From Olavius algarvensis associated proteobacterium Delta 3 (GTDB taxonomy: Bacteria > Desulfobacterota > Desulfobacteria > Desulfobacterales > CAFBRK01): a DNA stretch of 64,000 bases. The position numbers were made by a program, and so were the translations under genes. Location of the stretch: the NCBI GenBank assembly GCA_903231505.1, contig CAFBRK010000039.1, forward strand, positions 1 to 64,000, read 5' to 3'. Shown here piece by piece: positions 33,667 to 42,417 of the stretch (the first letter of the stretch is position 1; the number at the start of each line of letters is the position of its first letter). Under the pieces are notes generated by a model. The model did not search any database. It was given only the letters and a program-made list of their open reading frames with translations, and was not told the DNA's origin.

Positions 33667-35505
33667 TTATCCATCCGGTTCGGATATCATTTCAAAATAA
33701 TCGGCTTCCGACATAATGGTGACTCCCAGGCGCGTTGCTTTTTCAATCTTGGAAGGCCCGACCTTTTCACCGCAAACCAGAAAATCGGTCTTTCCGCTGA
33801 CCCCCGATTGAACTTTGGCACCCAGTTTCCTGGCCCCGGCCTGCATGGCCTCCCGGCTCCCGCGCGTCATCTTTCCCGTGAAAACGATGGACTTTCCGGT
33901 AATCGGTGTGTCCAATGACTGGACATCGGCGAGCAGCGGTGTTTTTTCGATCCTGAACCCCAGGTCCATCATGTTGTCGAAGGTGCGCCGAATTCCATTG
34001 AGTCCCCGGGTGATGGAACGGCTGGTAATTTTCCCGAACCCGTCGATGGCCTCGATCTGTTCCGGCGTGCTGTCCGGCAGGTTTTCAAGAGGGATGCGGG
34101 CCAGCAATTTACGACTGTCCCCTTTTCCAAGATCCGAGACGCCAAAGGCTGCCAGAAACCGCCAGTCTTCCACCGGCTTGGTTCGGCTGGTCTGCAGCGC
34201 GTTATACAGATTCCCGGACTGAACCGGTCCGAAGCCGAGCTCTGAAAAATCCGATTCTTTCATTGCATATACTTTTTCCAAGGTGTCGATGCCGCTTTCG
34301 ACAAGACGCCGGATGGTTTTGATCCCGAACCAGTCGGCGTTGCCCAGCGTTTTAAACCAATGGCTGATACGCTGTTCGATCTGTGCCGGGCAATTATCGT
34401 TTGTGCATTTCAGGAAATCGTTCTGCCACAGAAGAGGGGTGCTGCAGGACGGGCAGTGCCCCGGTATCACGATATGACGCGATTTTTCGAGTATCTGCTC
34501 AAGTTTCGGAATCACTTCCCCGCTTCGAATAATTTCGATGCGGGCCCCCTCTCCGATCCCTTCTTTCCGGATCAGGCCCGCGTGATGGGCTGTCACCCGT
34601 CGGATATTGGCCCCCGACAGCAGCACCGGCTCCACCTCCATCACCGGTGTAATGCTGCCCGTTCGGCCCACCTGCCACATCACGGAGCGGACTGTGGTTT
34701 CAGCGGTTTCGCCTTTGCTTTTGATGGCGATCTGCCACCGGTAATGATGAGACGTCGCTCCCATGTATGTTTTGACATCCTCATTGATCACCTCCGCAAC
34801 CACTCCATCGATGGGGTAGTCGACCTGTTTAGTGAGTTCCTGGATGATGTCTTCGGTATTTTCGAGTAGCGCCGTCGCCGAGCCTTCCCAACTCACCAGT
34901 TGAGAATAGGGTACAAAGTGAACCTTGCCGTCTTCTATCGCTCTCCGGGCATACTCGTTCAGTGTATCGGAGGCGACGATACCGACAACCATGTTTCTGG
35001 GATGTTCGAATTCTTCTGCAAGATGCTCCTCGAAATAAGACATTTCGATGACGATTTCGCCTATCCCCAGACCTCTGCCGCCGACCGGAATCACTCCTTT
35101 CTGGAACGCGCTGGAAATTTCGTAACCGACTTCTCCATTGCCTCTGCTGGCAAATATCGTTCCGTCATCTCTTCCGGCCAATCCATCCAGCTTGGGCGTC
35201 ACCCGAAAACGGACGTCCAGAACGCCGATGTCTCCGGCCGCCTTCATTACCCGGGATACGAATCGGGACAGCTGTTCCTCCGTGTAGGCCTTCTCCGTTG
35301 ACAGCATCGGCGCAGGATGCCTTATTTCGATTTTGTTTTCAAAGGTTTCCGGTTCAACGGCATTCAGGAAGGGATGTTGCGGGGCTATTTCCCGAAGTTG
35401 TTCCACGAGGGCATCGTATTCGACATCGCTGATCAGCGGCTTCCCACGCCGGTAGGCGTCGTTGTAGGCGTTTAATTTTTCGACGAGTTTTTTGATGTCT
35501 TCCAT
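33667..35505 (-). CDS. Divergent NAD-dependent DNA ligase (LigA-like)
   Basis: 612 aa, about 60 shorter than standard LigA. All recognisable parts are present: domain Ia (KPLISDVEYDALVEQLREIA), HPAPMLSTEKAYTEEQL, and the adenylated lysine in PKLDGLAG. YPIDGVV and WQVGRTGSITPVMEVEPV follow, then the four-cysteine zinc site (CPSC ... CTNDNCPAQ), helix-hairpin-helix repeats and a C-terminal BRCT domain. Several normally invariant stretches differ. The TRGDG-GEDVT motif reads SRGNGEVGYEIS, and the motif-V region AYKFP reads AIKSKGE. It may be a second, specialised ligase or the lineage's only one. Repeat octamers begin just 14 nt upstream of the ATG, and the ribosome-binding site is weak. Confidence 0.85.
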   Translation of the reverse strand: MEDIKKLVEKLNAYNDAYRRGKPLISDVEYDALVEQLREIAPQHPFLNAVEPETFENKIEIRHPAPMLSTEKAYTEEQLSRFVSRVMKAAGDIGVLDVRFRVTPKLDGLAGRDDGTIFASRGNGEVGYEISSAFQKGVIPVGGRGLGIGEIVIEMSYFEEHLAEEFEHPRNMVVGIVASDTLNEYARRAIEDGKVHFVPYSQLVSWEGSATALLENTEDIIQELTKQVDYPIDGVVAEVINEDVKTYMGATSHHYRWQIAIKSKGETAETTVRSVMWQVGRTGSITPVMEVEPVLLSGANIRRVTAHHAGLIRKEGIGEGARIEIIRSGEVIPKLEQILEKSRHIVIPGHCPSCSTPLLWQNDFLKCTNDNCPAQIEQRISHWFKTLGNADWFGIKTIRRLVESGIDTLEKVYAMKESDFSELGFGPVQSGNLYNALQTSRTKPVEDWRFLAAFGVSDLGKGDSRKLLARIPLENLPDSTPEQIEAIDGFGKITSRSITRGLNGIRRTFDNMMDLGFRIEKTPLLADVQSLDTPITGKSIVFTGKMTRGSREAMQAGARKLGAKVQSGVSGKTDFLVCGEKVGPSKIEKATRLGVTIMSEADYFEMISEPDG

Positions 35506-35513
35506 GGTTTGCT

Positions 35514-35752
35514 TCTGTTGGCCCGTTGGCCCGTTTGCCGGTTGTTCCAGGATGCGAGATGCAAGATTCAGGATCCAGGATACCAGGATCGATCATTCAA
35601 CGTATGGCCGGTGAAGATAGTTAGTTGCCGATAAGGGGCGGCGTCATTCGTTGCCCTTCGACCCATACTTTCAGTTTGTGTCCTTAATTTTTAGGCTTTC
35701 AACTTTCAGCTTTGAGCTTTCAGCTTTCAGCTTTGCACTTTCAGCTCATCCC
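35514..35752. repeat. Composite short-unit repeat region upstream of the ligase gene
   Basis: GTTGGCCC/GTTTGCCG octamers (35517-35542), then the GGATGCGAGATGCAAGATTC joint also found at 19805-19853 (47 of 49 identical over 35533-35581). After an unremarkable 110 nt, TTTCAGC/TTTGAGC heptamers (35696-35750) run up to the stop of the nucleoside phosphorylase gene. Confidence 0.82.
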
Positions 35753-35755
35753 GCA

Positions 35756-36559
35756 TCACGATTCAGTCAAACATAGATCCAGCATCCCGTCCATCGCCGT
35801 CTCCCTTCCCTGCCGAAAGGCCTCTGTTTTGAATCCCGGTCGCCAGGTCAGCTCGGACAGATCGTCGGACACCACCAATACCGCTCCGACGGCCACCTGC
35901 CGGACCGTGCCAACGGTAAACAACGCAGACACTTCCATTTCCACAGCCAACGCCCCCTGGTTCCGGTAGTACCGGACTTTTGGGGCTGTTTCCCGGTAGA
36001 CGCCGTCGGTGGTCCAGACGGGCCCGCCGTGGACGCGGGGAGTTTCCGTTTTGAAGTGAGCTGTGATTCGATCGAGAAGGCGAGGTGACGGCAGCGATCG
36101 CTCCTGACCGCTCCGGAAAAGGCGGCATCCATCAACCTCATCTCCGGACCAGGCCCCGTTATAATGCCTCGAGGTTCCCTCATCGATAAACGCAGAAGTG
36201 GGGATGATCAGATCGCCAAAAGATGCTTCAGGGATCAGTGCTCCGCACCAGCCCAGAAAAAGGATTCGTCTCGCTCCCCAGGAGATCAGTGTTTCGAGCA
36301 TCATCACAGCGTAGGGAGCACCGACTACCGGGCCTGCGATGGCCAAGGCCCCCCTTCGACCGTTATGGACAAAGAGGTTGCCGGCATAGAACGGAAAGGC
36401 TGTTTCCGGCAAAACCTGCAATCTCCTGCAGATCGCGGACACGTCGGCACGGGCACTGACCAGAAGAGCGGTCGGCCCCAGGTTCGGCGAACGCTTACCC
36501 CGGGCTGGATTGACAATGGCGTCTTCCACGATGATCTTCCGATCGGATAGGCCGGACAT
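35756..36559 (-). CDS. Nucleoside phosphorylase family protein
   Basis: 267 aa, PNP_UDP_1 type, which cleaves or transfers the base of nucleosides with phosphate. Visible: the glycine-rich IAGPVVGAPYAVMMLETLI, then GARRILFLGWCGALIPEASFGDLII and the late VEMEVSALFTVG with the ribose-binding Glu, and VVSDDLSEL with the purine-side Asp. Substrate (uridine, purine or 5'-methylthioadenosine type) cannot be decided. It lies 9 nt downstream of the 83-aa gene on the same strand, so the two are coupled. Confidence 0.85.
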   Translation of the reverse strand: MSGLSDRKIIVEDAIVNPARGKRSPNLGPTALLVSARADVSAICRRLQVLPETAFPFYAGNLFVHNGRRGALAIAGPVVGAPYAVMMLETLISWGARRILFLGWCGALIPEASFGDLIIPTSAFIDEGTSRHYNGAWSGDEVDGCRLFRSGQERSLPSPRLLDRITAHFKTETPRVHGGPVWTTDGVYRETAPKVRYYRNQGALAVEMEVSALFTVGTVRQVAVGAVLVVSDDLSELTWRPGFKTEAFRQGRETAMDGMLDLCLTES

Positions 36560-36568
36560 GGCACGAAA

Positions 36569-36820
36569 CTACGCCGGACCGGCTAGACTGGTCATCTCAT
36601 CTTTGATTTCGTCGATCACGTCATACAGCCAGAGCAGGTCTTCTATGGTCAGCCGGCCGGCTTTTCGCTGGGATTCGCCACCGTCTTTTTTTATAAACAC
36701 ACGAGGCCCGATCTGGACCTTTGCTTCTCCCTCGGCGTAACGGTTGATGGTCACTACCAGTCCGGTTTCTTCACATTGCCATCTTTTCAAGATTTTATCT
36801 TTGGATGGGTCAAACGGCAT
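36569..36820 (-). CDS. Conserved-looking hypothetical protein (83 aa)
   Basis: No family name recognised. ATG at 36820 with CTGGAGGAGCCGACG in front, an excellent ribosome-binding site. The product appears to be a small beta sheet (WQCEETGLVVTINRYAEGEA, VQIGPRVFIKK) followed by a helix (TIEDLLWLYDVIDEIKDEM). It sits between glyS and the nucleoside phosphorylase gene, 9 nt from the latter, in a minus-strand run that continues from mgtE. Confidence 0.75.
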   Translation of the reverse strand: MPFDPSKDKILKRWQCEETGLVVTINRYAEGEAKVQIGPRVFIKKDGGESQRKAGRLTIEDLLWLYDVIDEIKDEMTSLAGPA

Positions 36821-36996
36821 CGTCGGCTCCTCCAGGTTTTCGGGACCTATCCATCAGTTTTCGGGACCAGGTACCAGGTTCAATTATCCGGTTTCGGCAA
36901 CCGACGGAAAAGGGGCTTATCATACGGCCGGACGACAACCCCGGCCCCTTTCCTCAGCCGCTGTTCAGAACAGTGATACCGAAATGCACAGGGCAG

Positions 36997-39075
36997 TTAT
37001 ATGGATATTTTCGAAAAGTCCGCAAACCGGCCAAACAGGGCGGCAATCTCTCTCAGCAGGGCCAGGCGGTTGGCGCGGACAGCGGGATCTTCCGCAAGTA
37101 CCATGACGCCGTCAAAAAAGGTGTCCACCGGATCCTTAAGCGTCACGATTTCCTTCAGGGCAGCATCGAATTGGCCGTTGTCCAGTTTTGCCGACACCGA
37201 CGCGGAAACCTGCCGATATGCCGCATGCAACGATGATTCACTGTCGTGCTCGAAACGGCTGGGATCGACGTCCCCGGGGGCTCCGGCATCGGCCTGGCGA
37301 ATAATGTTGACCACCCGTTTAAAAGCGGCGGCCAGGGGTTCGAAATCCGGTGCCTTCTTGAGTTCATCCAAGGCTCTTACCCGGTTCCAGGCATCGGGGA
37401 TCACGTCGGCGGAAACATCCAGCACGGCGGCGATGACATCCTTGGCATACCCCTCCTCGGCCAGCAGATGGGCCATCCGATTCTTGAGAAACGTGAATAT
37501 CCGGTCGGTGGTGGGGGCTGCCGGGGTTTCCATTTTGTCACCGAACAGGGACAGGCTCTGCTCTATCAGGCCGTGCACGGAACAGGCGAACCCGTTTTGC
37601 AGCATGATCTGAATGATTCCGATTCCCTGCCGCCGCAAGGCGTAGGGGTCGGCCCCACCCGTTGGAATTAGCCCGACACAGAAACAACCGCAAATCGAAT
37701 CCACTTTATCGGCAATGGAGACAATGGCACCGGTGGTGCCATCCGGCAACTGCCCTCCGGACCGGACCGGACGATAATGCTCTTCGATGGCGGTGGCGAC
37801 CTCATGGGGTTCGTTCTTAACGGTCGCATACACCCGGCCCATAACCCCCTGAAGTTTAGGAAACTCTCCGACGACCTCGGTGACCAGATCGGCCTTGCAG
37901 AGCAGTGCAGCCCTGGACGCCTGATCTTTGACCGGTGGGGCGACGCCGATGGCATCCGCCAGAGCCTCGGATATTTTCTGCACGCGCAGGACCTTCTCGT
38001 GCATGGTACCCAGTTTGGCCTGAAAGAGAACCCCTTTCAGGGCTTCCAGCCATTGATCGAAACCCGATTTCAGGTCAGCGTGATAGAAAAAACGAGCGTC
38101 CTCGAGCCGGGCCCGGATGACCCGCTCGTGGCCGGTGGCAACCAGGTTCATGTCCCGGGTTCGCGTGTTGTTGACCGCTATAAAACAGGGCATGAGACTG
38201 CCGCTGCCATCGACAACGGCAAAGTATTTCTGGTGTTCCCGCATCGCGGTGATCAGTATCTCGCTGGGTAACTCGAGAAACTTTGTTTCGAACCGTCCCA
38301 CCACCGGCAAGGGCAATTCGACAAGGTTGGTAACAATGTCCAGAAGCTCATCATCCCGGAGAATCTCTCCGCCGGCACTGCTGGCCGCCTTGTCCACCTC
38401 CGCCGCAGTCAGCTGTTTCCGTTCGCTGATATCGACAACCACATCGGCGCTGCGCAAGGCATCGACATATTGCGCTGAAACGGCAATTTTTATTTTCGCC
38501 GGGCTCATGAAATAATGCCCGTAGGCGTATCGACCGCTTTTTATATTTCCCACCGAAAAGCTGATGATCTTATCCCCCAGCAGCGCAAGTATCGAATGGA
38601 TCGGCCGGGCAAATTCAATGGAAAAATCAGCCCATCGCATCCGTTTAGGAAACGGTGTCGCCAGAATGATGTCGGGCAGGACCGTCTTCAGAAAGGTCCG
38701 TGTCGCCCGTCCGCGCTCTGTAACCGTTGCCGATAGATAGCGTCCCTTCTCCGTCTCCGTGATGGAGACCTTGGACAGCGGAACGCCGATCTTCTCGGCG
38801 AATTTCTCCGCAGCAACGGTCGGTTTTCCGGATTCGTCATAACCTACTTTTTCCGGCGGCCCGATCATCTCGGTGGTCAAAGATCGCTGCTTGAGAGCGA
38901 CATCGGCAACCATGACGGCCAGCCGTCGGGGCGTTCCAAAACAAATGGTTTCGCCGTGATCGATTCGGGCATCGGTCAGGCGTTTCGTTAAATTTGCGGC
39001 GAGGGCATCGAGGGCCGGTTGTATATAGCCGGCAGGGATTTCCTCTGATCCGATCTCAAGCAATAACTTCTCCAT
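36997..39075 (-). CDS. glyS: Glycine--tRNA ligase beta subunit
   Basis: Beta subunit of the bacterial alpha2beta2 glycyl-tRNA synthetase, responsible mainly for tRNA recognition. 692 aa from the ATG at 39075; a GTG two codons earlier is possible, but GAGGTGACC spaces better for the ATG. It begins MEKLLLEIGSEEIPAGYIQP, a hallmark, and contains FLELPSEILITAMREHQKYF and the HD-like stretch plus a C-terminal helical tRNA-binding domain. It follows glyQ by 70 nt on the same strand. Confidence 0.97.
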   Translation of the reverse strand: MEKLLLEIGSEEIPAGYIQPALDALAANLTKRLTDARIDHGETICFGTPRRLAVMVADVALKQRSLTTEMIGPPEKVGYDESGKPTVAAEKFAEKIGVPLSKVSITETEKGRYLSATVTERGRATRTFLKTVLPDIILATPFPKRMRWADFSIEFARPIHSILALLGDKIISFSVGNIKSGRYAYGHYFMSPAKIKIAVSAQYVDALRSADVVVDISERKQLTAAEVDKAASSAGGEILRDDELLDIVTNLVELPLPVVGRFETKFLELPSEILITAMREHQKYFAVVDGSGSLMPCFIAVNNTRTRDMNLVATGHERVIRARLEDARFFYHADLKSGFDQWLEALKGVLFQAKLGTMHEKVLRVQKISEALADAIGVAPPVKDQASRAALLCKADLVTEVVGEFPKLQGVMGRVYATVKNEPHEVATAIEEHYRPVRSGGQLPDGTTGAIVSIADKVDSICGCFCVGLIPTGGADPYALRRQGIGIIQIMLQNGFACSVHGLIEQSLSLFGDKMETPAAPTTDRIFTFLKNRMAHLLAEEGYAKDVIAAVLDVSADVIPDAWNRVRALDELKKAPDFEPLAAAFKRVVNIIRQADAGAPGDVDPSRFEHDSESSLHAAYRQVSASVSAKLDNGQFDAALKEIVTLKDPVDTFFDGVMVLAEDPAVRANRLALLREIAALFGRFADFSKISI

Positions 39076-39145
39076 GGTCACCTCGTATCTGTTTAATGGG
39101 TTGCGCTAATCCGATCACGCCTTCCATGAACACGATCGAATGATG

Positions 39146-40021
39146 TTATGCCCCCCGGTTCAACAGGGGAAATCCCATTGCTTCTCGCTGTTTCACATAC
39201 GCCTCGGCTGAGGCCCGGGCAAGATTTCGTATTCTGGCGATATATCCGGTACGCTCGGTCACGCTGATAGCGCCACGGGCATCGAGCAGATTGAACGTAT
39301 GGGAGCACTTCAGACAATACTCATAGGTCGGCAGGACCAGATCCGCTGAAATCGCCCGCTTGGCCTCGGCTTCGTATGCATTGAACAGGCTCAGGAGCAT
39401 CTCCACATTTGCCGCCTCAAAGTTGTATGTGGACTGTTCCACCTCCTGCTGATGATGGACATCGCCATAGGTGATGGTGTCATTCCATTGAAGGTCGTAT
39501 ACACTGTCGACCCCCTGAAGATACATAGCGATGCGCTCAAGACCATACGTCAGTTCCACGGGAATGGGATTCAATTCGATGCTCCCGCAGATTTGAAAGT
39601 AGGTAAACTGGGTAATCTCCATGCCGTCAAGCCAAACTTCCCAGCCGAGGCCGGCGGCTCCCAGGGTGGGCGATTCCCAATCGTCCTCGACAAACCGGAT
39701 ATCATGATCCAGGGGGTCGATCCCAAGGACTTTCAGGCTTTGCAGGTACTGCTCTTGGACATCCATGGGCGACGGTTTGAGAATCACCTGGTATTGGTAA
39801 TAGTGCTGCAGGCGGTTCGGATTTTCCCCGTATCGGCCGTCGGTGGGGCGCCGGGATGGCTGCACATAAGCTACATTCCACGGCTCAGGTCCCAAGGCCT
39901 TTAACAGTGTTGTCGGATGAAATGTGCCGGCACCCACTTCCATGTCGTAGGGTTGCGCCATGACACATCCTTTTTGCGCCCAGAATTTGTTCAGCTCGAG
40001 AATCACATCCTGAAACTTCAT
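39146..40021 (-). CDS. glyQ: Glycine--tRNA ligase alpha subunit
   Basis: Catalytic subunit that forms glycyl-adenylate and charges tRNA-Gly together with GlyS. 291 aa from the ATG at 40021; a GTG two codons earlier is the alternative. It has the strongly conserved [39 protein letters not shown] and [14 protein letters not shown] hairpin (40061-40083) lies 40 nt upstream of the start, but the T-box consensus sequences are absent. Upstream is the GHMP kinase, and downstream is glyS. Confidence 0.97.
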   Translation of the reverse strand: MKFQDVILELNKFWAQKGCVMAQPYDMEVGAGTFHPTTLLKALGPEPWNVAYVQPSRRPTDGRYGENPNRLQHYYQYQVILKPSPMDVQEQYLQSLKVLGIDPLDHDIRFVEDDWESPTLGAAGLGWEVWLDGMEITQFTYFQICGSIELNPIPVELTYGLERIAMYLQGVDSVYDLQWNDTITYGDVHHQQEVEQSTYNFEAANVEMLLSLFNAYEAEAKRAISADLVLPTYEYCLKCSHTFNLLDARGAISVTERTGYIARIRNLARASAEAYVKQREAMGFPLLNRGA

Positions 40022-40060
40022 CGTCACTTCCCTCGTTTACGTCTAAATATAAATACGGTT

Positions 40061-40083
40061 CTTCTCCCAATAAGTGGGAGAAG
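40061..40083 (-). promoter_or_regulatory. Hairpin in the glyQ leader
   Basis: On the minus strand CTTCTCCCA pairs with TGGGAGAAG around a 5-nt loop, 40 nt before the glyQ ATG. It has no T tract and no T-box motif. It could be a leader stem or simply a processed end. Confidence 0.4.
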
Positions 40084-40244
40084 AGGGCCCTAATAATGGA
40101 TCACACCCACGCAATTGGGCTTTCCAGCGTTTATTTTTTTTAAACTACAACTCATCGGGAGATGATCCTAAAGCACGGACAACCCGATACGGCGTTATCG
40201 CGAGCCCGTTGACTTTAGTGCGGCTCGCCATTTCCGATGAATCA

Positions 40245-40280
40245 AATGAAAATAAAATCGCAAAGCGATTTTATTGCTTC
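40245..40280 (-). terminator. Palindrome (dispersed repeat copy E) acting as terminator of the GHMP kinase gene
   Basis: AAAATCGC and GCGATTTT flank a 3-nt spacer and overlap the kinase stop codon. On the minus strand the hairpin is followed by ATTTTC. It is a partial copy of the dispersed AAAATCGTG element seen at 8475 and 27569. Confidence 0.6.
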
Positions 40281-41338
40281 GTAACCTTGCATAAAAGGCC
40301 ATTCGAATCAACCCCAACATCCAGTATACGGGCATCGGGTCTTTCCGACAGGATTGCGGTCCAGGTTTTTTTCAGCGCGTCGATATGCGATGGCACTCCC
40401 AGAGCCCAGATACAGCCACCACCGCCCGCCCCGGCGAACTTGGCGCCACATCCTGCATCCGTGGCGGAGGAGACCAGGCGACGGCCCATATCGTCAAGCA
40501 CCTGGGGTGTCATCTGGCAACGGATCGCCGTCTCCCGGTTCAAGGTTGCCACAGCCCGGTCCATGTCCCCCTCCCGCAACGCATCCACAAATGCTTTCGT
40601 GTTCCCCACGATGTCAAGCCAGAGCCGCCGGGTTTCACCGGACAGGAACTGCCGTACCCAGGTGCTGTTGATGTCCTTGGAGGCATGGGTAACACCGCAG
40701 TAAGCGACCACCAGATGAGAGCAAAAGTCTCTGCATTCGTCATCCGAGAACAGGGCGTCCCCGTGAAAAACGGGGCTCTCGGCGTCTCCGAGCCAACGCC
40801 AGGCATGTATGCCTCCAAAAGCGGCGGCCAGCTGATCCTGCAGCCCGCAGGGCACCTGTGCAACGGCGGACTCGATGGCATGGGCCACCCGGACAATAGT
40901 TTCCTTGGGCATCGGAGGGCGGCCGTCCTCCTCCGCGGCACGGGCAAAGGCCCCGATCAGGGCAACGGCGGCCACGGAAGAACCGCCGAGGGCGCTCCGC
41001 GGCGGGGATGCGGACTCAATCTCAACGGCAACGCCGCCGGCGCCGAAGTACGCTGCCACAGCGAACATCAGACCTAATGGATGGGTAAAGGGCGCCTCAT
41101 CGATGCGGAATTCGGATTCCCCCACACCGGCGGATGCAATGCGCACAACCCCCTTCCGATAGGGAAGCAGGCGGACACGGGTCCTGAGATCCAGGGCGAT
41201 ATTGAATGTCAGGGGATCGTGTGGCTGAAGCGGCAGGTAAAAGGTGCCGATGTCCAGCGTCCCGCCCACATCGACCCGACAGGGGGCGGTCGCCTCCACT
41301 GTGTACTTCTGTAGTATGCTGTGAAAATCAGTCTTCAT
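40271..41338 (-). CDS. GHMP family sugar kinase
   Basis: 355 aa. N-terminal ATAPCRVDVGGTLDIGTFYL resembles the galactokinase/heptokinase substrate region, and the ATP loop is SPPRSALGGSSVAAVALIG (about 110-128). The C-terminal motif AGCGAKFAGAGGGGCIWALG is the third GHMP motif. Closest named types are D-glycero-D-manno-heptose 7-phosphate kinase and related sugar kinases, but substrate cannot be fixed. Heptamer AAACACC units fill the space directly before the ATG, so no Shine-Dalgarno is visible. It lies between recO and glyQ on the same strand. Confidence 0.82.
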   Translation of the reverse strand: MKTDFHSILQKYTVEATAPCRVDVGGTLDIGTFYLPLQPHDPLTFNIALDLRTRVRLLPYRKGVVRIASAGVGESEFRIDEAPFTHPLGLMFAVAAYFGAGGVAVEIESASPPRSALGGSSVAAVALIGAFARAAEEDGRPPMPKETIVRVAHAIESAVAQVPCGLQDQLAAAFGGIHAWRWLGDAESPVFHGDALFSDDECRDFCSHLVVAYCGVTHASKDINSTWVRQFLSGETRRLWLDIVGNTKAFVDALREGDMDRAVATLNRETAIRCQMTPQVLDDMGRRLVSSATDAGCGAKFAGAGGGGCIWALGVPSHIDALKKTWTAILSERPDARILDVGVDSNGLLCKVTKQ

Positions 41339-41340
41339 GG

Positions 41341-41467
41341 TAGTTTGTGTTTGGTGTTTTGTGTTTTGTGTTTGGGATGGGTATTAGGTACTCGGTATTG
41401 GGTATTCGTTGCTAACGACATCTTCAGTTAGAACCCAGTACCTGATATCCAATACCCAATATCCAGT
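41341..41467. repeat. Heptamer arrays (AAACACC and facing GGTATT/AATACC arms) between recO and the GHMP kinase
   Basis: TGTTTGG/TGTTTTG units (41342-41374) abut the kinase ATG. GGTATTA/GGTATTG units (41378-41407), a 26-nt centre and CCAATAC units (41434-41465) form inverted arms ending next to the recO stop. The same two families occur in the ahbC-hemB-ahbD gaps. Confidence 0.8.
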
Positions 41468-41469
41468 AG

Positions 41470-42414
41470 TTATTTCCTGATCCGCTGCAGAAACTTCAGA
41501 CTTCGGGGATCTTTGCCGAGATGATACGGAACGAATGCCTCCAGCATGGTCAGGCTCTCCCTGGCGGCGCTGGGTGTGAAGCGCACCCGGCCGGCTGTTT
41601 TCAGGCCGTTGTGCTGCATCCACAACAGCGGTTTTATGGTGCCCATGGAAAGTGAAATCCGTTCAGAACGGACACCTCCCGGAAGCCGATAGGTGGCGCG
41701 GCCTTCCCCCACGCCAGGCGCCTGTCCCGCCGGTGCCACGTGTCCCGCCTGTCCTGCTTGTCCTGCTTGTCCTGAGCTCAGTCGAAGGGAGCGCGGTCGC
41801 GGGGAGCCTTGTTGCGACAAGATCCGGCCGGTCGTGCGTGACGGGCCCGATGCCGTGCATGCGGCACACACGACGCCGCCACGAACCAGGTCAAAGGGCA
41901 TCCGTCTCTCCCCTGACACGCCGATGGGTGTTTCACAGACGCTGCACCGATCGAGGCCCGGGGCCAGACCGGCCAGGTCGAGAAAGCGTATCTGAAAGAG
42001 AACGGACAGCGTATCGGCGGATTGCTCGCCTCTTTCCATTGCTGCCAACGCGTACCTGTAAAGTTCAAAAAGAGCCGATTCCTTGACATGGGCTTCCGTC
42101 CACTCGGCAATTAATTGCGCCCAGTAGCTCGCGTATGCTGTTTTCAAAACATTTCCCCGGATACCGGAATACGGGTGAACGAGCGACGCCTCTTGCAGAA
42201 TTGGAAGGCCCCGGCGACGTCCGGGGCCTGAATACACGATTTCGAGAACGGCAAACGGTTCCAGTACACCGGCAAAACGTTTCTTGCTCTTCTTTGCCGA
42301 CTTGGCCATGACCCCGATCTTTCCTCGATCCCGCGTCAGAAAGGTCAGTATCAGGTCATAATCTCCGTGCTCAATTCGGCGTAAAAGGATGGCAGGGGTC
42401 GGCGGCAGGTTCAT
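41470..42414 (-). CDS. recO: DNA repair protein RecO with a repeat-encoded insertion
   Basis: Mediator that loads RecA onto SSB-coated DNA in the RecFOR pathway. 314 aa, about 65 more than usual. The N-terminal OB fold (AILLRRIEHGDYDLILTFLT ... GKIGVMAKSAKKSKKRFAGV) and helical domain with zinc-type cysteines (CSVCETP ... CAACTA) are normal. After the second pair comes a low-complexity stretch (about 200-245) with RLSSGQAGQAGQAGHVAP, encoded by 9-nt GGACAAGCA-type repeats (41718-41792). The normal C-terminus then resumes (SMGTIKPLLWMQHNGLKTAG). The insertion lies between domains and keeps the frame. recO starts 3 nt after mgtE. Confidence 0.9.
   Translation of the reverse strand: MNLPPTPAILLRRIEHGDYDLILTFLTRDRGKIGVMAKSAKKSKKRFAGVLEPFAVLEIVYSGPGRRRGLPILQEASLVHPYSGIRGNVLKTAYASYWAQLIAEWTEAHVKESALFELYRYALAAMERGEQSADTLSVLFQIRFLDLAGLAPGLDRCSVCETPIGVSGERRMPFDLVRGGVVCAACTASGPSRTTGRILSQQGSPRPRSLRLSSGQAGQAGQAGHVAPAGQAPGVGEGRATYRLPGGVRSERISLSMGTIKPLLWMQHNGLKTAGRVRFTPSAARESLTMLEAFVPYHLGKDPRSLKFLQRIRK
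41718..41792. repeat. Short repeat inside recO
   Basis: Tandem TGTCCTGCT/TGTCCCGCC 9-nt units followed by CCTGAGCTCAGTCGAAGGGAG. The latter 22 nt recur at 44000-44021 in an intergenic region with two changes, so this is a dispersed repeat that sits in frame within a gene. Confidence 0.75.
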
Positions 42415-42417
42415 GGA

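Noticed and set aside
40022..40270. T-box riboswitch before glyQ
   Set aside because: A hairpin exists, but the conserved T-box bulge sequence and a specifier loop with an antiterminator are not visible.
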